From Tenggerimyces sp963762635 (lineage in GTDB: Bacteria > Actinomycetota > Actinomycetes > Propionibacteriales > Actinopolymorphaceae), in contig CAVXLQ010000004.1 of the NCBI GenBank assembly GCA_963762635.1, positions 186,001 through 250,000 of the forward strand: DNA of 64,000 nucleotides, in the 5' to 3' direction. This document shows, in pieces, positions 42,616 through 51,261 of this stretch (positions within the stretch are counted from its first letter, which is position 1; each line of letters starts with the position of its first letter). Position numbers and translations under genes: made by a program. Under the pieces are notes generated by a model. The model was not told the origin of the DNA and ran no database searches. It saw only the letters and a program-made list of their open reading frames with translations.

Positions 42616-43536
42616 GTGGCTGACTGCGTCGTCGCCCTCGACGTCGGCGGTACGTCGATGAAGGGTGCGCTGGTCGATGCCTCGCGCACCGTACGGTTCC
42701 AGCGCACCTATCCGACTCCCGTTGCCGACGGTCCCGATGCCGTGGTGCGTGCCATCGGCGACGCCATGGCCGATGTCGCCGCGCAGGCTGCCTCCTTGGG
42801 GTTGAACGCGCCGGTCGCTGCCGGGCTCGTCGTGCCTGGCACGGTGGACGAAGCGGGAGGCGTCGCGGTCAACGCCGCCAACATCGGCTGGCATGCGGTG
42901 CCGCTGGTCTCGCTGATGTCGTCACGGCTTGGCGTGCCGGTCGCCTTGAGCCACGACGTTCGCGGCGGCGGGCTCGCCGAGAGCACGATGGGCGCCGCGG
43001 CGGGTGCGCGGAACTCCCTGTTCCTCGCACTGGGCACCGGCATCGCCGCGTGCTGCATCGTCGACGGCAACACGCTCTCGGCCAGCGGGTATGCCGGTGA
43101 GGCTGGACACGTGGTGGTCGAGCCCGGTGGCGAGCCGTGTCCTTGTGGGCAGCGTGGCTGTTTGGAGCGGGTGTCTTCGGCGGCGGCCATCGCCCGTCGG
43201 TACTCCCAACGTTCCGGAACTTCTGTGGCCGGAGCAGCGGAAGTTGCGGCGTTGGTGCGTGCTGGCGATCTGGTCGCTGTGGCTGTGTGGGACGAGGCTG
43301 TGGAGGCACTCGTTCGCGTTCTCACGATGTGCGTCACGATGCTGGGGCCGGAGATCGTCGTTCTCGGTGGCGGACTGGCCGAGGCGCAGGACCTGCTGAT
43401 GGATCCAGTCGCGACAGCGTTGGACAAATCCCTTTCCTTTCAACGGCATCCGCGCGTCGTTCGGGCCACGCTCGGCGACCAGGCGGGCTGCCTCGGAGCC
43501 GCGCTGCTGGCGTGGCGAACGGTGGAGGCGGCGTGA
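42616..43536 (+). CDS. ROK-family sugar kinase (N-acetyl-hexosamine kinase candidate)
   Basis: 306 residues. The phosphate-binding ALDVGGTSMKGALVD is near residue 8. GVxxPG-like GLVVPGTVD and HDVRGGGLAE bear the catalytic Asp region, LALGTGIAACCIVDG follows, and the ROK zinc motif CPCGQRGCLE is present. ROK kinases phosphorylate glucose, GlcNAc, ManNAc or GalNAc at C6. In this operon a GalNAc or GlcNAc kinase is the natural reading. GTG 42616 lies 12 bases after the SIS gene, and the stop overlaps nagA (GTGA). Confidence 0.9.
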   Translation: MADCVVALDVGGTSMKGALVDASRTVRFQRTYPTPVADGPDAVVRAIGDAMADVAAQAASLGLNAPVAAGLVVPGTVDEAGGVAVNAANIGWHAVPLVSLMSSRLGVPVALSHDVRGGGLAESTMGAAAGARNSLFLALGTGIAACCIVDGNTLSASGYAGEAGHVVVEPGGEPCPCGQRGCLERVSSAAAIARRYSQRSGTSVAGAAEVAALVRAGDLVAVAVWDEAVEALVRVLTMCVTMLGPEIVVLGGGLAEAQDLLMDPVATALDKSLSFQRHPRVVRATLGDQAGCLGAALLAWRTVEAA

Positions 43537-44675
43537 CTGTCTACGGGAACGGCAAGATCGTCACGCCGGACGGGGTGCTCGATCCGGGCTTCGTCGAGGT
43601 TGTCGGCGATCGCCTCGTTGCCGTGGGCGCAGGGGCGCCGCAAGGTGAGGTTGACGTCGACCTCGCGGGGCGGGTTGTCGTTCCTGGGTTCGTCGACATT
43701 CACACGCACGGTGGCGGCGGGTACTCGTACCCGGATGGCGATCCGGAGAAGGCGGCGCGGGCTGCCTTGTTCCACCGTTCGCATGGGACCACGACGACGA
43801 TCGCGAGTCTGGTGACGGCGCCGGCGGAGGTGCTGGAACGGCAGATCGGCGCGCTCGTCGAGATCGCGAAGGACGGGCTGATCGCCGGCATCCACCTCGA
43901 GGGGCCGTGGATCTCGGTCGAACGCCGCGGCGCGCACGACCCGAACCTGGTCCGACCGCCGACGCGGGACGAGGTCGGGCGGATGCTCTCGCTCGGCGAC
44001 GGGCACGTACGGATGGTGACGCTGGCCCCGGAACTTTCGGGCGGGCTCGACGCCATCCGCCAGGTGCTGGATGCCTCCGCGGTCGTGGCGGTCGGGCACA
44101 GCGATGCCTCGTACGACGTGGTCCGTTCGGCGATCGACGCGGGCGCGACGGTGGCGACGCACCTGTTCAACGGGATGCCGCCGGTGCACCATCGCAAGCC
44201 CGGGCCGGTGGTCGCGCTGCTGGAGGACCCGCGCGCGACGGTGGAGCTGATCGCCGACGGACATCACCTGCATCCGGGCGTGATCGCGGTCGCTGTCAAC
44301 GCTGCCGGCCCGGATCGCGTTGCATTGGTGACGGACGCGATGACGGCGGCGGGGATGAGCGATGGGACGTACCACCTCGGCGATCGCGAGGTCGTCGTCG
44401 AGAACGGGCTGGTGATGTTGCCCAGCAGCGGCACGATCGCGGGGAGCACGCTGACGATGGATGGCGCTTTCCGGTTCGCCGTTCAGCGGGCGGGGCTGTC
44501 GCTCGTGGACGCGGCGAAGTGTGCTGCGACGACGCCGGCGCGGGTGTTTGGTCTGTCCGACGTGGGTGCGTTGGTCGCTGGGCTGCGGGCGGACCTGGTG
44601 ATCCTTTCTCCGGAGCTGGAGCGCGTGGCGGTCATGCAGGGTGGAGAATTCGTGTACGAGGAAGGGCTGCGCTGA
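43533..44675 (+). CDS. nagA: N-acetylglucosamine-6-phosphate deacetylase
   Basis: 380 residues, amidohydrolase fold. The metal-site residues are visible as PGFVDIHTHGGGG, GIHLEGPWIS (catalytic-site Glu), VAVGHSDASY, THLFNGMPPVHHRKPG, ADGHHLHP and ALVTDAMTAAGM (catalytic Asp). It removes the acetyl group from GlcNAc-6-P, or GalNAc-6-P in aga-type operons (AgaA), in the cytoplasm. GTG 43533 overlaps the ROK stop, and the stop is one base from the aldolase ATG. Confidence 0.94.
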   Translation: MTVYGNGKIVTPDGVLDPGFVEVVGDRLVAVGAGAPQGEVDVDLAGRVVVPGFVDIHTHGGGGYSYPDGDPEKAARAALFHRSHGTTTTIASLVTAPAEVLERQIGALVEIAKDGLIAGIHLEGPWISVERRGAHDPNLVRPPTRDEVGRMLSLGDGHVRMVTLAPELSGGLDAIRQVLDASAVVAVGHSDASYDVVRSAIDAGATVATHLFNGMPPVHHRKPGPVVALLEDPRATVELIADGHHLHPGVIAVAVNAAGPDRVALVTDAMTAAGMSDGTYHLGDREVVVENGLVMLPSSGTIAGSTLTMDGAFRFAVQRAGLSLVDAAKCAATTPARVFGLSDVGALVAGLRADLVILSPELERVAVMQGGEFVYEEGLR

Positions 44676-44676
44676 C

Positions 44677-45511
44677 ATGCCGCTCACGCCCACCGGAGAC
44701 ATCGTTCGCGCGGCCGCCTCGGCGGGGCGCGGCGTCGGTGCGTTCAACGTGATCCAGCTCGAGCACGCCTCCGCCCTTGTCGCCGGCGCGGAGTCCGCCG
44801 GGGCGCCGGTGATCCTGCAGATCAGCGAGAACGCCGTGAAGTACCACGGCACGCTTGGAGCCGATCGCCCTTGCCACGTTGGCCGTTGCGCGTGGCGGAT
44901 CGGTGCCGGTGGCAGTGCATCTCGACCACGCGACTCAGGTCTCGTTGGTGCACGAGGCGGTGGAGCTGGGCTTCGGGTCGGTGATGTTCGACGGCTCGGC
45001 GTTGCCGTACGACGACAACGTGGCGTTGACACGCGAGGTGGTGGACTACTGTCACTCGCGTGATGTGTTTGTCGAAGCAGAGCTGGGAGAAGTAGGCGGC
45101 AAGGACGGCGTCCACGCGCCGGGAGCGCGAACGGATCCCGCCGAGGCAGAGGCCTTCGTGCAGGCAACGGGAATCGACGCGCTGGCGATCGCGGTGGGAA
45201 CCTCGCACGCGATGCTGGAGAAGACGGCATCCCTCGACCTCGACCTGATCGCCCGCCACCGTTCGACCGTCTCCGTGCCGCTGGTGCTGCACGGCTCGTC
45301 GGGGGTGCCGGACGAGGACCTGACGCGAGCTGTCAAAGCGGGCATGACGAAAGTCAACATCGCGACAGCGTTGAACCAAGCGTTCACCGGAGCCGTGCGA
45401 GCGTACCTCGAAGCGAACCCCAAGGTCGTCGACACCCGCAAGTACCTAGCCCCCGGCCGCAAAGCCGTAGCCACCGAAGTCACCCGCCTGCTGGGAGTCC
45501 TGGGCGCCTAA
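44677..45511 (+). pseudogene. Class II aldolase (fructose/tagatose-bisphosphate, KbaY/FbaA type), frameshifted
   Basis: The frame from ATG 44677 reads GDIVRAAASAGRGVGAFNVIQLEHASALVAGAESAGAPVILQISENAVKYHG. It breaks at about 44853-44856, where CTTGGAG should be CTGGAG. The rest is in the next frame: LEPIALATLAVA, VPVAVHLDHATQVSLV, GFGSVMFDGSALPYDDN, VFVEAELGEVGGKDG, LVLHGSSGVPDEDL, GMTKVNIATALNQAF. Repaired, it is 277 residues with the HLDH zinc site and GSSG phosphate site of class II aldolases. As last gene of the amino-sugar operon, tagatose-1,6-bisphosphate cleavage is likely. One inserted T suggests sequencing error. Confidence 0.85.
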
Positions 45512-46732
45512 CCGCCTGTGGCGGAGTGGTTGTCGGCTGGGGTCGATCCACTCGGGCGGTAAGAACTCGGGAAGGCCATCTGCTGCGATGCGGACCTGCC
45601 ACGCACCCTGGTGGATCAACCGGTGGTGGTAGCCGCAGAGCAGGACGCCGTTGTCGAGGGTGGTCGGTCCGCCTTTGCTCCAGGGGACGATGTGATGCGC
45701 ATGACACCACGACGGTGGCCGGTCACATCCGGGGAACGCGCAGCCCTGGTCCCGTAGCTCGAGGAGTCGGCGGAGCTTCTTCTGGAACAACCGCTCTTGC
45801 TTGTCGCTGAGGAGCGTGACGCGGCCGGGCTGGTGCTCGGGCTTGAAGAGGAACGTCTTGTCCGCCTCGCACATCAGCTCTTCGACCTGCTTGCGGGACA
45901 GCTCGATCCCGGTGCCGAGGGTCCGCCCGCCGGTGTTGGTGAGGGTGACGACGAGTTGGGTGGGGTTGCCGCCGTGAGAGGGGACGAGTTGCTCGGCCAA
46001 CAACCGATGAACTGCCTCACCAAGAGCGTCGGCGTAGCGCTGTTCAGGGGTGCGAGCATCGCGGCCGTCAGGCCCTGGCTGCGGAGCAGCCAACGGGTCC
46101 AACACCAGCTTGAGCTCCTCCCCGACCACCTTCGGGAGCCGGGCGAAGACCTGGTAGGTGCCGGTGGTCTCGTCCCAGCTCATGCGGAAGGATTTGTCCC
46201 GCTCGGCGCGGGCCTCTTCCTGCTGCAGCTTCTTCTCCAGGATCTGGTCGGCGAGGTCGGGCGCGACGCGTTCGAGGACGTGGTTGCCGAGTCGCTTGAG
46301 GGTGACGGGGTCGAAGGTGCTGGCCTGCTCGATCAGAGTGCCTTCGACCTGGGCCCGCAGCTGCGGTGTCGAGAGGTCGGAGGGGAGCAGGTGCACGGCC
46401 CGGGAGATGACCCGGGCGTGCTCGAGAGAGATGCCCCCGGCCAGCATCGCCGCCGCGGTGGTGGGAAGCTCGGCATCGAGATGACGGGCGAGCTTCACCA
46501 ACCCACCAGCCTCAGCAGTGGTGATGTGCAGCAGGCCGGCGACCCACTGCTGCGTGTTCGCGGCACCCGCGGCGACACCAGCGTTGCGGGCGTCGGCCTC
46601 GCGGACGAGCTCGACCCGACGAGCCTGGAGTTGGTTGAGCTCGGTGGCGTTGTCGAGGAGCGCGGCGGCGAGTTCGGAGTCAGGAATCGACCACGCCGGC
46701 TTGGCGAGCAGCGGTTCCGTGGTCGACTCCAT
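45446..46732 (-). CDS. DUF222 / HNH-endonuclease protein (13E12 repeat family)
   Basis: 428 residues as read. The N-terminal DUF222 domain has AGAANTQQWVAGLLHIT, AEAGGLVKLARHLDAELPTTAAAMLAGGISLEHARVISRAV. The C-terminal HNH domain has LRRLLELRDQGCAFPGCDRPPSWCHAHHIVPWSKGGPTTLDNGVLLCGYHHRLIH, with the CxxC and His residues of an HNH zinc nuclease. These genes are abundant in actinobacteria (mycobacterial REP13E12) and behave like repeats, but their role is unknown. The 3' end overlaps the aldolase by 66 bases. A one-base indel near 45530 would restore a stop at 45508, abutting the aldolase stop. Confidence 0.9.
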   Translation of the reverse strand: MESTTEPLLAKPAWSIPDSELAAALLDNATELNQLQARRVELVREADARNAGVAAGAANTQQWVAGLLHITTAEAGGLVKLARHLDAELPTTAAAMLAGGISLEHARVISRAVHLLPSDLSTPQLRAQVEGTLIEQASTFDPVTLKRLGNHVLERVAPDLADQILEKKLQQEEARAERDKSFRMSWDETTGTYQVFARLPKVVGEELKLVLDPLAAPQPGPDGRDARTPEQRYADALGEAVHRLLAEQLVPSHGGNPTQLVVTLTNTGGRTLGTGIELSRKQVEELMCEADKTFLFKPEHQPGRVTLLSDKQERLFQKKLRRLLELRDQGCAFPGCDRPPSWCHAHHIVPWSKGGPTTLDNGVLLCGYHHRLIHQGAWQVRIAADGLPEFLPPEWIDPSRQPLRHRRLGAQDSQQAGDFGGYGFAAGG

Positions 46733-46857
46733 AGACTGATTCTACCACGAGAATCACCAACAGGCTAAGGGAAACCCCGGCTTCACCAGCACCACAAGAA
46801 GCCAGGGGCCCCACAAGAAACCGCAACACGGCAGCAAACCTCGGGCCAAGAGGCCTT

Positions 46858-46879
46858 CCCCCGGACACTGTTCCGGGGG
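46858..46879. repeat. GC-rich hairpin CCCCCGGA/TCCGGGGG
   Basis: An 8-bp perfect stem with loop CACTGT, in the leader side of the DUF222/HNH gene. It could act as a terminator for leftward or rightward transcripts, though there is no T-run. Confidence 0.55.
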
Positions 46880-46900
46880 TGGGGCGGCGAGAAAAGAAAC

Positions 46901-47013
46901 TGGTGGCCGGGCCGGGGCGGGTCAAGGGCCGCACAGCGGTCGCGAAGCGACGTCGTTTCCGTCCGCGAAGCGCCCCGAAACGGCGCCCTTGACGCGCCCC
47001 GGCCCGGCCACCA
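46901..47013. repeat. Long inverted repeat with structured loop
   Basis: Arms 46901-46930 and 46982-47013 are near-perfect complements (about 28 of 30). Both contain GTCAAGGG or CCCTTGAC next to a GGCCGGGCCGGGGC block. The 51-base loop itself holds GTCGC-GAA-GCGAC and CGCGAAGCG palindromes. This looks like a defined palindromic element and not chance GC-richness. Function is unknown. Confidence 0.65.
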
Positions 47014-47120
47014 CAATCAACCGCCGCAACAGTCCACGGGAGCTCCCAAACTCAGAGAGCTGTGCACAGCAACAGCACAAGCAGAAGAAGCAGCTCCCCA
47101 CCAACGCGGAGACGGCGTCG

Positions 47121-47160
47121 GCCCAGTGGGTGAAGTGCCGGCCCAGTGGGTGAAGTGGCG
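47121..47160. repeat. Two copies of a 20-bp tandem repeat
   Basis: GCCCAGTGGGTGAAGTG is repeated at 47121 and 47141, period 20, differing only at the end of the unit. Confidence 0.7.
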
Positions 47161-47270
47161 GAGCGGCGTAGTGAGGGTGACACGGATGGATGAGCGGGCG
47201 GAGATGGGGGTGGCAGACACCGCGGATGGGTGCGGGCAGGCGCCGCGAGACGGTCCACCCGCGACGGCTC

Positions 47271-47545
47271 GACGAGACGGCTCGCACGCGACAGGGCGAG
47301 CCGCGAAGGTGATGCAGGGTGGCCAGGTCCAGGGGTGGCGAGGTGGCTGTCGCCACCGCGACGAGGCGGCTCGCACGCGACAGGGCGAGCCGCGAAGGTG
47401 ATGCAGTACGGCCAGGTCCAGGGGTGGCGAGATGGCCGTCGCCACCGCGACGAGGCGGCTCGCACGCGACAGGGCGAGCCGCGAAGGTGATGCAGTGCGG
47501 CCATGTCGAGGGATGGCGAGCTGGTGCTGGCCACCGACGAGTGGT
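47271..47545. repeat. 89-bp tandem repeat array, about three copies
   Basis: CTCGCACGCGACAGGGCGAG starts at 47281, 47370 and 47459, an exact 89-bp period. The unit contains an internal palindrome (GGCTCGC...GCGAGCC) and GTGATGCAG. The third copy decays after about 60 bases. The period is not a multiple of three, so the array is not coding. Confidence 0.8.
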
Positions 47546-47585
47546 GACCGGGCCACGTGTGGGGATGGCCGCTGCGGCAGTGCGC

Positions 47586-47715
47586 GCCGCGGTGACCGTG
47601 GTGCGACATCGATGGGGCGGCGGTGATGACCGGGCCGCGCCGCGGTGCGCGCCGCGGTGCCCGCCGCGGTGACCGTGGTGCGACATCGATGGGGCGGCGG
47701 TGACGACCGGGCGCG
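47586..47715. repeat. 77-bp tandem doublet
   Basis: GCCGCGGTGACCGTGGTGCG begins at 47586 and again at 47663, followed in both by ACATCGATGGGGCGGCGGTGA. An extra partial GCGCGCCGCGGTG unit lies between them. Confidence 0.7.
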
Positions 47716-48016
47716 TCGCGGTGTGCGGCGCGGGAGGAAGCGTGGGCGCCATAGGCCCAGCCCAGCCAGCACCGCGAGTGGCTTGCTGCCGCAGCGCGCC
47801 CGCGAGGGCTAGCTCGTCGAGGGATGGGGTCTGAGGCCGTAGACCGCCCGGTGGATTGCCGGCCGGATCCGGCGCGGTAGTCGGACCATTCCAGCTGACG
47901 CGCCGCAAGCCGCCGCCCGCCTCACCCACCCCGCCAAGGGCACCCCAGCGGAAACATCTGACCACCTTGGCCGCCACCCAGGCCCGGCTTGCTAGGCGCC
48001 AACCCCGCCGCTAGGC

Positions 48017-48032
48017 TGGAAAGCGTTTTCCA
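48017..48032. promoter_or_regulatory. LacI-family operator TGGAAAGCGTTTTCCA
   Basis: This near-palindrome has the central CG and TGGAAA/TTTCCA arms that LacI-family repressors recognise. It lies 38 bases upstream of the Gfo/Idh gene start. The LacI-type protein at 56532 is the obvious candidate ligand. Confidence 0.65.
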
Positions 48033-48070
48033 CCCCCCAGGAAGGGGTGACGGCGGCTAGAGGGGAACGC

Positions 48071-49222
48071 ATGACCACGCGGCACATCGGGGTCGTCATG
48101 AACGGCGTGACCGGACGGATGGGCTACAACCAGCATCTGGTCCGCTCCATTCTGGCCATCCGCGACAACGGCGGCCTCGAGCTCAGGGACGGCTCCCGCC
48201 TCGTTCCCGAGCCCGTTCTCGTCGGCCGGAGCGAACAGAAGCTCGCCGACATCGCCGCCAGGCATGGGCTCACCGCGTGGACGACCGATCTGGACACCGC
48301 CCTGTCCGACCCGTCCGCGGAGATCTACTTCGACGCCCAGACCACGCAGGTACGGGAGAAGGCCGTGCTCAAGGCGATCGCCGCCGGCAAGCACGTCTAC
48401 TGCGAGAAGCCGACCTCCGACTCGTTCGCCGGCGCGCTCGACCTCGCGCGCGCCGCGCGGGAGGCGGGCGTGAAGAACGGCGCCGTGATGGACAAGATCT
48501 ACCTGCCTGGCTTGCGGAAGCTGAAGCGCCTAGTCGACGGCGGGTTCTTCGGCCGCATTCTCACCGTGCGCTGCGAGTTCGGCTACTGGGTGTACGAGGG
48601 CGACTGGCAGCCCGCGCAACGCCCCAGCTGGAACTATCGGGCCGAGGACGGCGGCGGCATCACGCTCGACATGTTCAGCCACTGGAACTACGTGCTCGAG
48701 CACCTGGCCGGACGCGTCGAAGCCGTGACGAACCGGTCGTTCATCCACCACCCGCGCCGCTGGGACGAGAACGGGCAGCCGTACGAGGCGACCGCCGAGG
48801 ATGCCGCGTACGCGATCTTCGAGCTCGCCGGCGGCGCCGTCGCGCAGTTCAACTCCTCGTGGACCGTCCGCGTCTACCGCGACGAGCTCGTCGAGTTCCA
48901 GGTCGACGGCACCGAGGGCTCGGCCGTCGCCGGCCTGCGCGACTGCAGGATCCAGCACCGCGGCGCGACGCCGAAGCCCGTCTGGAACCCGGACCTGCCG
49001 GCGACCGAAAGGTTCCGGGACCAGTGGCTGGAAGTTCCGGACAACCAGATCTTCGACAACGGCTTCAAGACGCAGTGGGAGGAGTTCCTGCTGCACGTGG
49101 TCGAGGACACGCCGTACCAGCACGACTTCCTCGCGGCGTCGCGCGGCGTGCAGCTCGCCGAGCTCGGCATCCGGTCGAACGCGGAGGGCCGTCGGATCGA
49201 GGTGCCCGAGGTCGAGCTGTGA
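48071..49222 (+). CDS. Gfo/Idh/MocA-family oxidoreductase
   Basis: 383 residues. It has an N-terminal NAD(P) Rossmann domain (HIGVVMNGVTGRMGYNQHLVRSILAI, a variant of the glycine motif), AGKHVYCEKPTSDSFAGALDL with the diagnostic EKP, and a C-terminal substrate domain (GGFFGRILTVRCEFGYWVYEGDWQPAQRPSWNYRAEDGGGITLDMFSHWNYVLEHLAG). These enzymes oxidise or reduce sugars and inositols. ATG 48071 follows GAGGGGAACGC and a LacI-type operator. It overlaps the isomerase downstream (GTGA). Confidence 0.9.
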   Translation: MTTRHIGVVMNGVTGRMGYNQHLVRSILAIRDNGGLELRDGSRLVPEPVLVGRSEQKLADIAARHGLTAWTTDLDTALSDPSAEIYFDAQTTQVREKAVLKAIAAGKHVYCEKPTSDSFAGALDLARAAREAGVKNGAVMDKIYLPGLRKLKRLVDGGFFGRILTVRCEFGYWVYEGDWQPAQRPSWNYRAEDGGGITLDMFSHWNYVLEHLAGRVEAVTNRSFIHHPRRWDENGQPYEATAEDAAYAIFELAGGAVAQFNSSWTVRVYRDELVEFQVDGTEGSAVAGLRDCRIQHRGATPKPVWNPDLPATERFRDQWLEVPDNQIFDNGFKTQWEEFLLHVVEDTPYQHDFLAASRGVQLAELGIRSNAEGRRIEVPEVEL

Positions 49223-50049
49223 CGCAGGGGCTGGAACGGCTGTCGCTCAACCAGAAGACGACCAACACCTGGTCGGTCGCCGAGGCCGTCGACGGTTGCG
49301 TACGTGCCGGCATCCCCGCGATCGGCCTCTGGCGCGAGCCCGTCCAAGCCGTCGGCGTCCAGGCCGCCGCGAAGCTCGTGAAGAACGCCGGCCTCCGGGT
49401 GTCCTCGCTCTGCCGCGGCGGCTTCCTCACCGCGTCCGACCAGGACGAACGCACAGCAGCACTCGACGACAACCGTCTGGCGATCGACGAAGCAGCAGAG
49501 CTCGGAGCCCCCTGCCTGGTCCTCGTCGTCGGCGGCCTCCCAGCGAACGACAAGGACCTGGCCGGCGCACGCCAGCGGGTCGCCGACGCGGTGGCCGAGC
49601 TCGAGCCGTACGCCAAACAGCGCGGCGTCAAGCTCGCCCTCGAGCCGCTCCACCCCATGTACTGCGCCGACCGCGCCGTCCTCTCGACGCTGGCCCAGGC
49701 GCTCGACCTCGCCCGTACGTTCGACGACGTCGGCGTCGCCGTCGACACCTTCCACCTCTGGTGGGACCCGAACGTCGCTCAGGAGATCGCCCGGGCAGGG
49801 GAGCGGATCCTGACGTACCAGGTCTGCGACTTCCTCGTCCCGATGCCGGCCGACAACCTGCTCGCCCGCGGCATGATGGGCGACGGCGTGATCGACTTCG
49901 CGCCCATGACGAAGGCCGTCGCCGCCACCGGCTACGCGGGCGACGTCGAGGTGGAGATCTTCAACGCCGACGTGTGGGCGGCCGATCCGGACGAGGTCGT
50001 GGCCACGATGTGTCAGCGCTACCTGGAACTCGTCGCGCCGAGCTTGTAG
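49219..50049 (+). CDS. Sugar phosphate isomerase/epimerase (AP-endonuclease-2 TIM barrel)
   Basis: 276 residues of the xylose-isomerase-like/AP_endonuc_2 fold: AVDGCVRAGIPAIGLWREPVQ, LRVSSLCRGGFLT, GVKLALEPLHPMYCADRAVLSTLAQALDLA, VGVAVDTFHLWWDPNV, RILTYQVCDF, MGDGVIDFAPMTKAV, GDVEVEIFN. The metal-binding Glu, Asp, His and Glu positions are all present. Paired with the Gfo/Idh enzyme, it probably converts an oxidised sugar intermediate. The exact sugar is unknown. Confidence 0.88.
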   Translation: MTQGLERLSLNQKTTNTWSVAEAVDGCVRAGIPAIGLWREPVQAVGVQAAAKLVKNAGLRVSSLCRGGFLTASDQDERTAALDDNRLAIDEAAELGAPCLVLVVGGLPANDKDLAGARQRVADAVAELEPYAKQRGVKLALEPLHPMYCADRAVLSTLAQALDLARTFDDVGVAVDTFHLWWDPNVAQEIARAGERILTYQVCDFLVPMPADNLLARGMMGDGVIDFAPMTKAVAATGYAGDVEVEIFNADVWAADPDEVVATMCQRYLELVAPSL

Positions 50050-50080
50050 GCGGCAGGCGAGGTTTGACAGCATCAAGCAG

Positions 50081-50779
50081 ATGAACGTCGTGGTGATCGA
50101 GTCGACCTTCCGCGGGCCCAGCCGCAGCGGGAACGGTGGCTACTCGGCAGGTCTGCTCGCGTCCACCGCCTACCCCGAGGGCACGGCCGTCGAGGTGACG
50201 CTCCGGCAGCCGCCGCCGCTGGACACGCCGTTGGACGTGGTCGACGGCGAGCTGAGGGACAAGGACGCCACGATCGCCACGTCCAAGCAGGTCGAGTTCG
50301 ACGACGACCCGATCGACCCGGTGTCGTTCGACGAGGCACTGCGGGCCGAAGCGAGCTACGGCGGCCTCGCGGGCCATCCGTTCCCGTACTGCTTCGGCTG
50401 CGGTACGAGCCGCACCGACGGCGACGGCCTCTGCCTGCGGCCCGGTCCGCTGGGCGACGGGCGGGCGGCGTGCACATGGGTGCCGCACGCCGCGTTCGCG
50501 GCCGGCGACGGCCCGTCCGTCCCGGTCGTCTGGGCGGCGCTGGACTGCTCCGGCGGCTGGACCGCGGACGTCACCGGCCGCCCGTGCGTGCTCGGGCGCA
50601 TGACCGCGCAGATCGACGCGCTGCCGGTGACCGGCGAGCGCTGTGTCGTGATGGGCCGCCTGCTCGGCGAGGACGGCCGGAAGCTGTTCACCGCGTCGAC
50701 GTTGTACGACGAGACCGGCCGCGTCCTCGGAAGGGCCAAGCACGTCTGGATCACCGTGGACCCGTCCGCGTTCGAATAG
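50081..50779 (+). CDS. Hotdog-fold thioesterase-like protein
   Basis: 232 residues. The core reads FPYCFGCGTSRTDGDGLCLRPGPLGDGRAACTWVPH, then VVWAALDCSGGWTADVTGRPCVLGRMTAQIDALPVTGERCVVMGRLL and LFTASTLYDETGRVLGRAKHVWITVD, a hotdog (PaaI-like) layout with a conserved CFGCG entry. Actinobacterial homologues are mostly uncharacterised. Whether the Cys pair binds metal is not known. It follows the isomerase by 31 bases on the same strand. Confidence 0.7.
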   Translation: MNVVVIESTFRGPSRSGNGGYSAGLLASTAYPEGTAVEVTLRQPPPLDTPLDVVDGELRDKDATIATSKQVEFDDDPIDPVSFDEALRAEASYGGLAGHPFPYCFGCGTSRTDGDGLCLRPGPLGDGRAACTWVPHAAFAAGDGPSVPVVWAALDCSGGWTADVTGRPCVLGRMTAQIDALPVTGERCVVMGRLLGEDGRKLFTASTLYDETGRVLGRAKHVWITVDPSAFE

Positions 50780-50789
50780 GCTCCCGCGC

Positions 50790-51261
50790 ATGGACCTGCG
50801 CCCCGCCACGCCCGACGATGCCGAGACCGTCGCCGACATCTGGTACCGCGGCTGGCAGGACGGGCACCTCGGCAACGTCCCCGACGAGCTGGTCGCCATC
50901 CGTACCGAGGAGACGTTCCACACCCGCGCCTCGGACCGCGTCGGCGACACCACCGTCGCGACCGTGGACGGCGCGGTGGCGGGCTTCGTCATGGTGGTCG
51001 ACGACGAGGTCGAGCAGGTGTACGTCGACACCGCCCACCGCGGCTCGGGCGTCGCGACCACGCTGCTGGCCGAGGCCGAACGTCGGGTCAAGCGCGAACG
51101 GCCACGACCAGGCCTGGCTGGCCGTCGCCGGCGGCAACGCGAGAGCGCGGCGGTTCTACGAACGTCAAGGCTGGAAGGACGAAGGCTCCTTCGACTATCC
51201 CGCCGTCACGGAGCAGGGCACCTTTCCGGTGCCCTGCCACCGCTACGTCAAGCTGGTCTAG
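50790..51261 (+). pseudogene. GNAT-family N-acetyltransferase, frameshifted
   Basis: The frame from ATG 50790 reads DLRPATPDDAETVADIWYRGWQDGHLG and VVDDEVEQVYVDTAHRGSGVATTLLAEAERRV, the acetyl-CoA-binding R/QxxGxG/A region. The frame then changes at about 51088-51091 (GTCAAGC should be GTCAGC). The other frame supplies the conserved end ANGHDQAWLAVAGGNARARRFYERQGW and HRYVKLV. Repaired, it is 156 residues, a normal GNAT size. The substrate is unknown. It ends one base before the convergent permease stop. Confidence 0.82.

Larger units (their letters stand above)
46733..48070. other. 1.3 kb non-coding stretch with inverted and tandem repeats
   Basis: No convincing gene is present. The long open frames here (for example on the minus strand over 46922-47977) are low-complexity, Arg/Pro/Ser-rich and run through tandem repeats whose 89- and 77-base periods are not multiples of three. 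The stretch holds a hairpin (46858-46879), a long inverted repeat (46901-47013), a 20-bp doublet (47121-47160), an 89-bp tandem array, a 77-bp doublet and a LacI-type operator (48017-48032). It lies directly upstream of the DUF222/HNH gene, which is typically linked to repeats. Confidence 0.7.

Noticed and set aside
45446..45511. 66-base overlap of the HNH and aldolase coding ends as a real feature
   Set aside because: A one-base indel near 45530 would end the HNH gene at 45508, adjacent to the aldolase stop as in other convergent pairs here. The overlap is probably an artefact, although I kept the longer frame.
46922..47977. Minus-strand open frame of 351 residues in the repeat region
   Set aside because: It crosses an inverted repeat and tandem repeats with periods of 89 and 77 bases, which are not multiples of three, so repeats are read in different frames. 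Composition is Arg/Pro/Ser/His rich with no motif.
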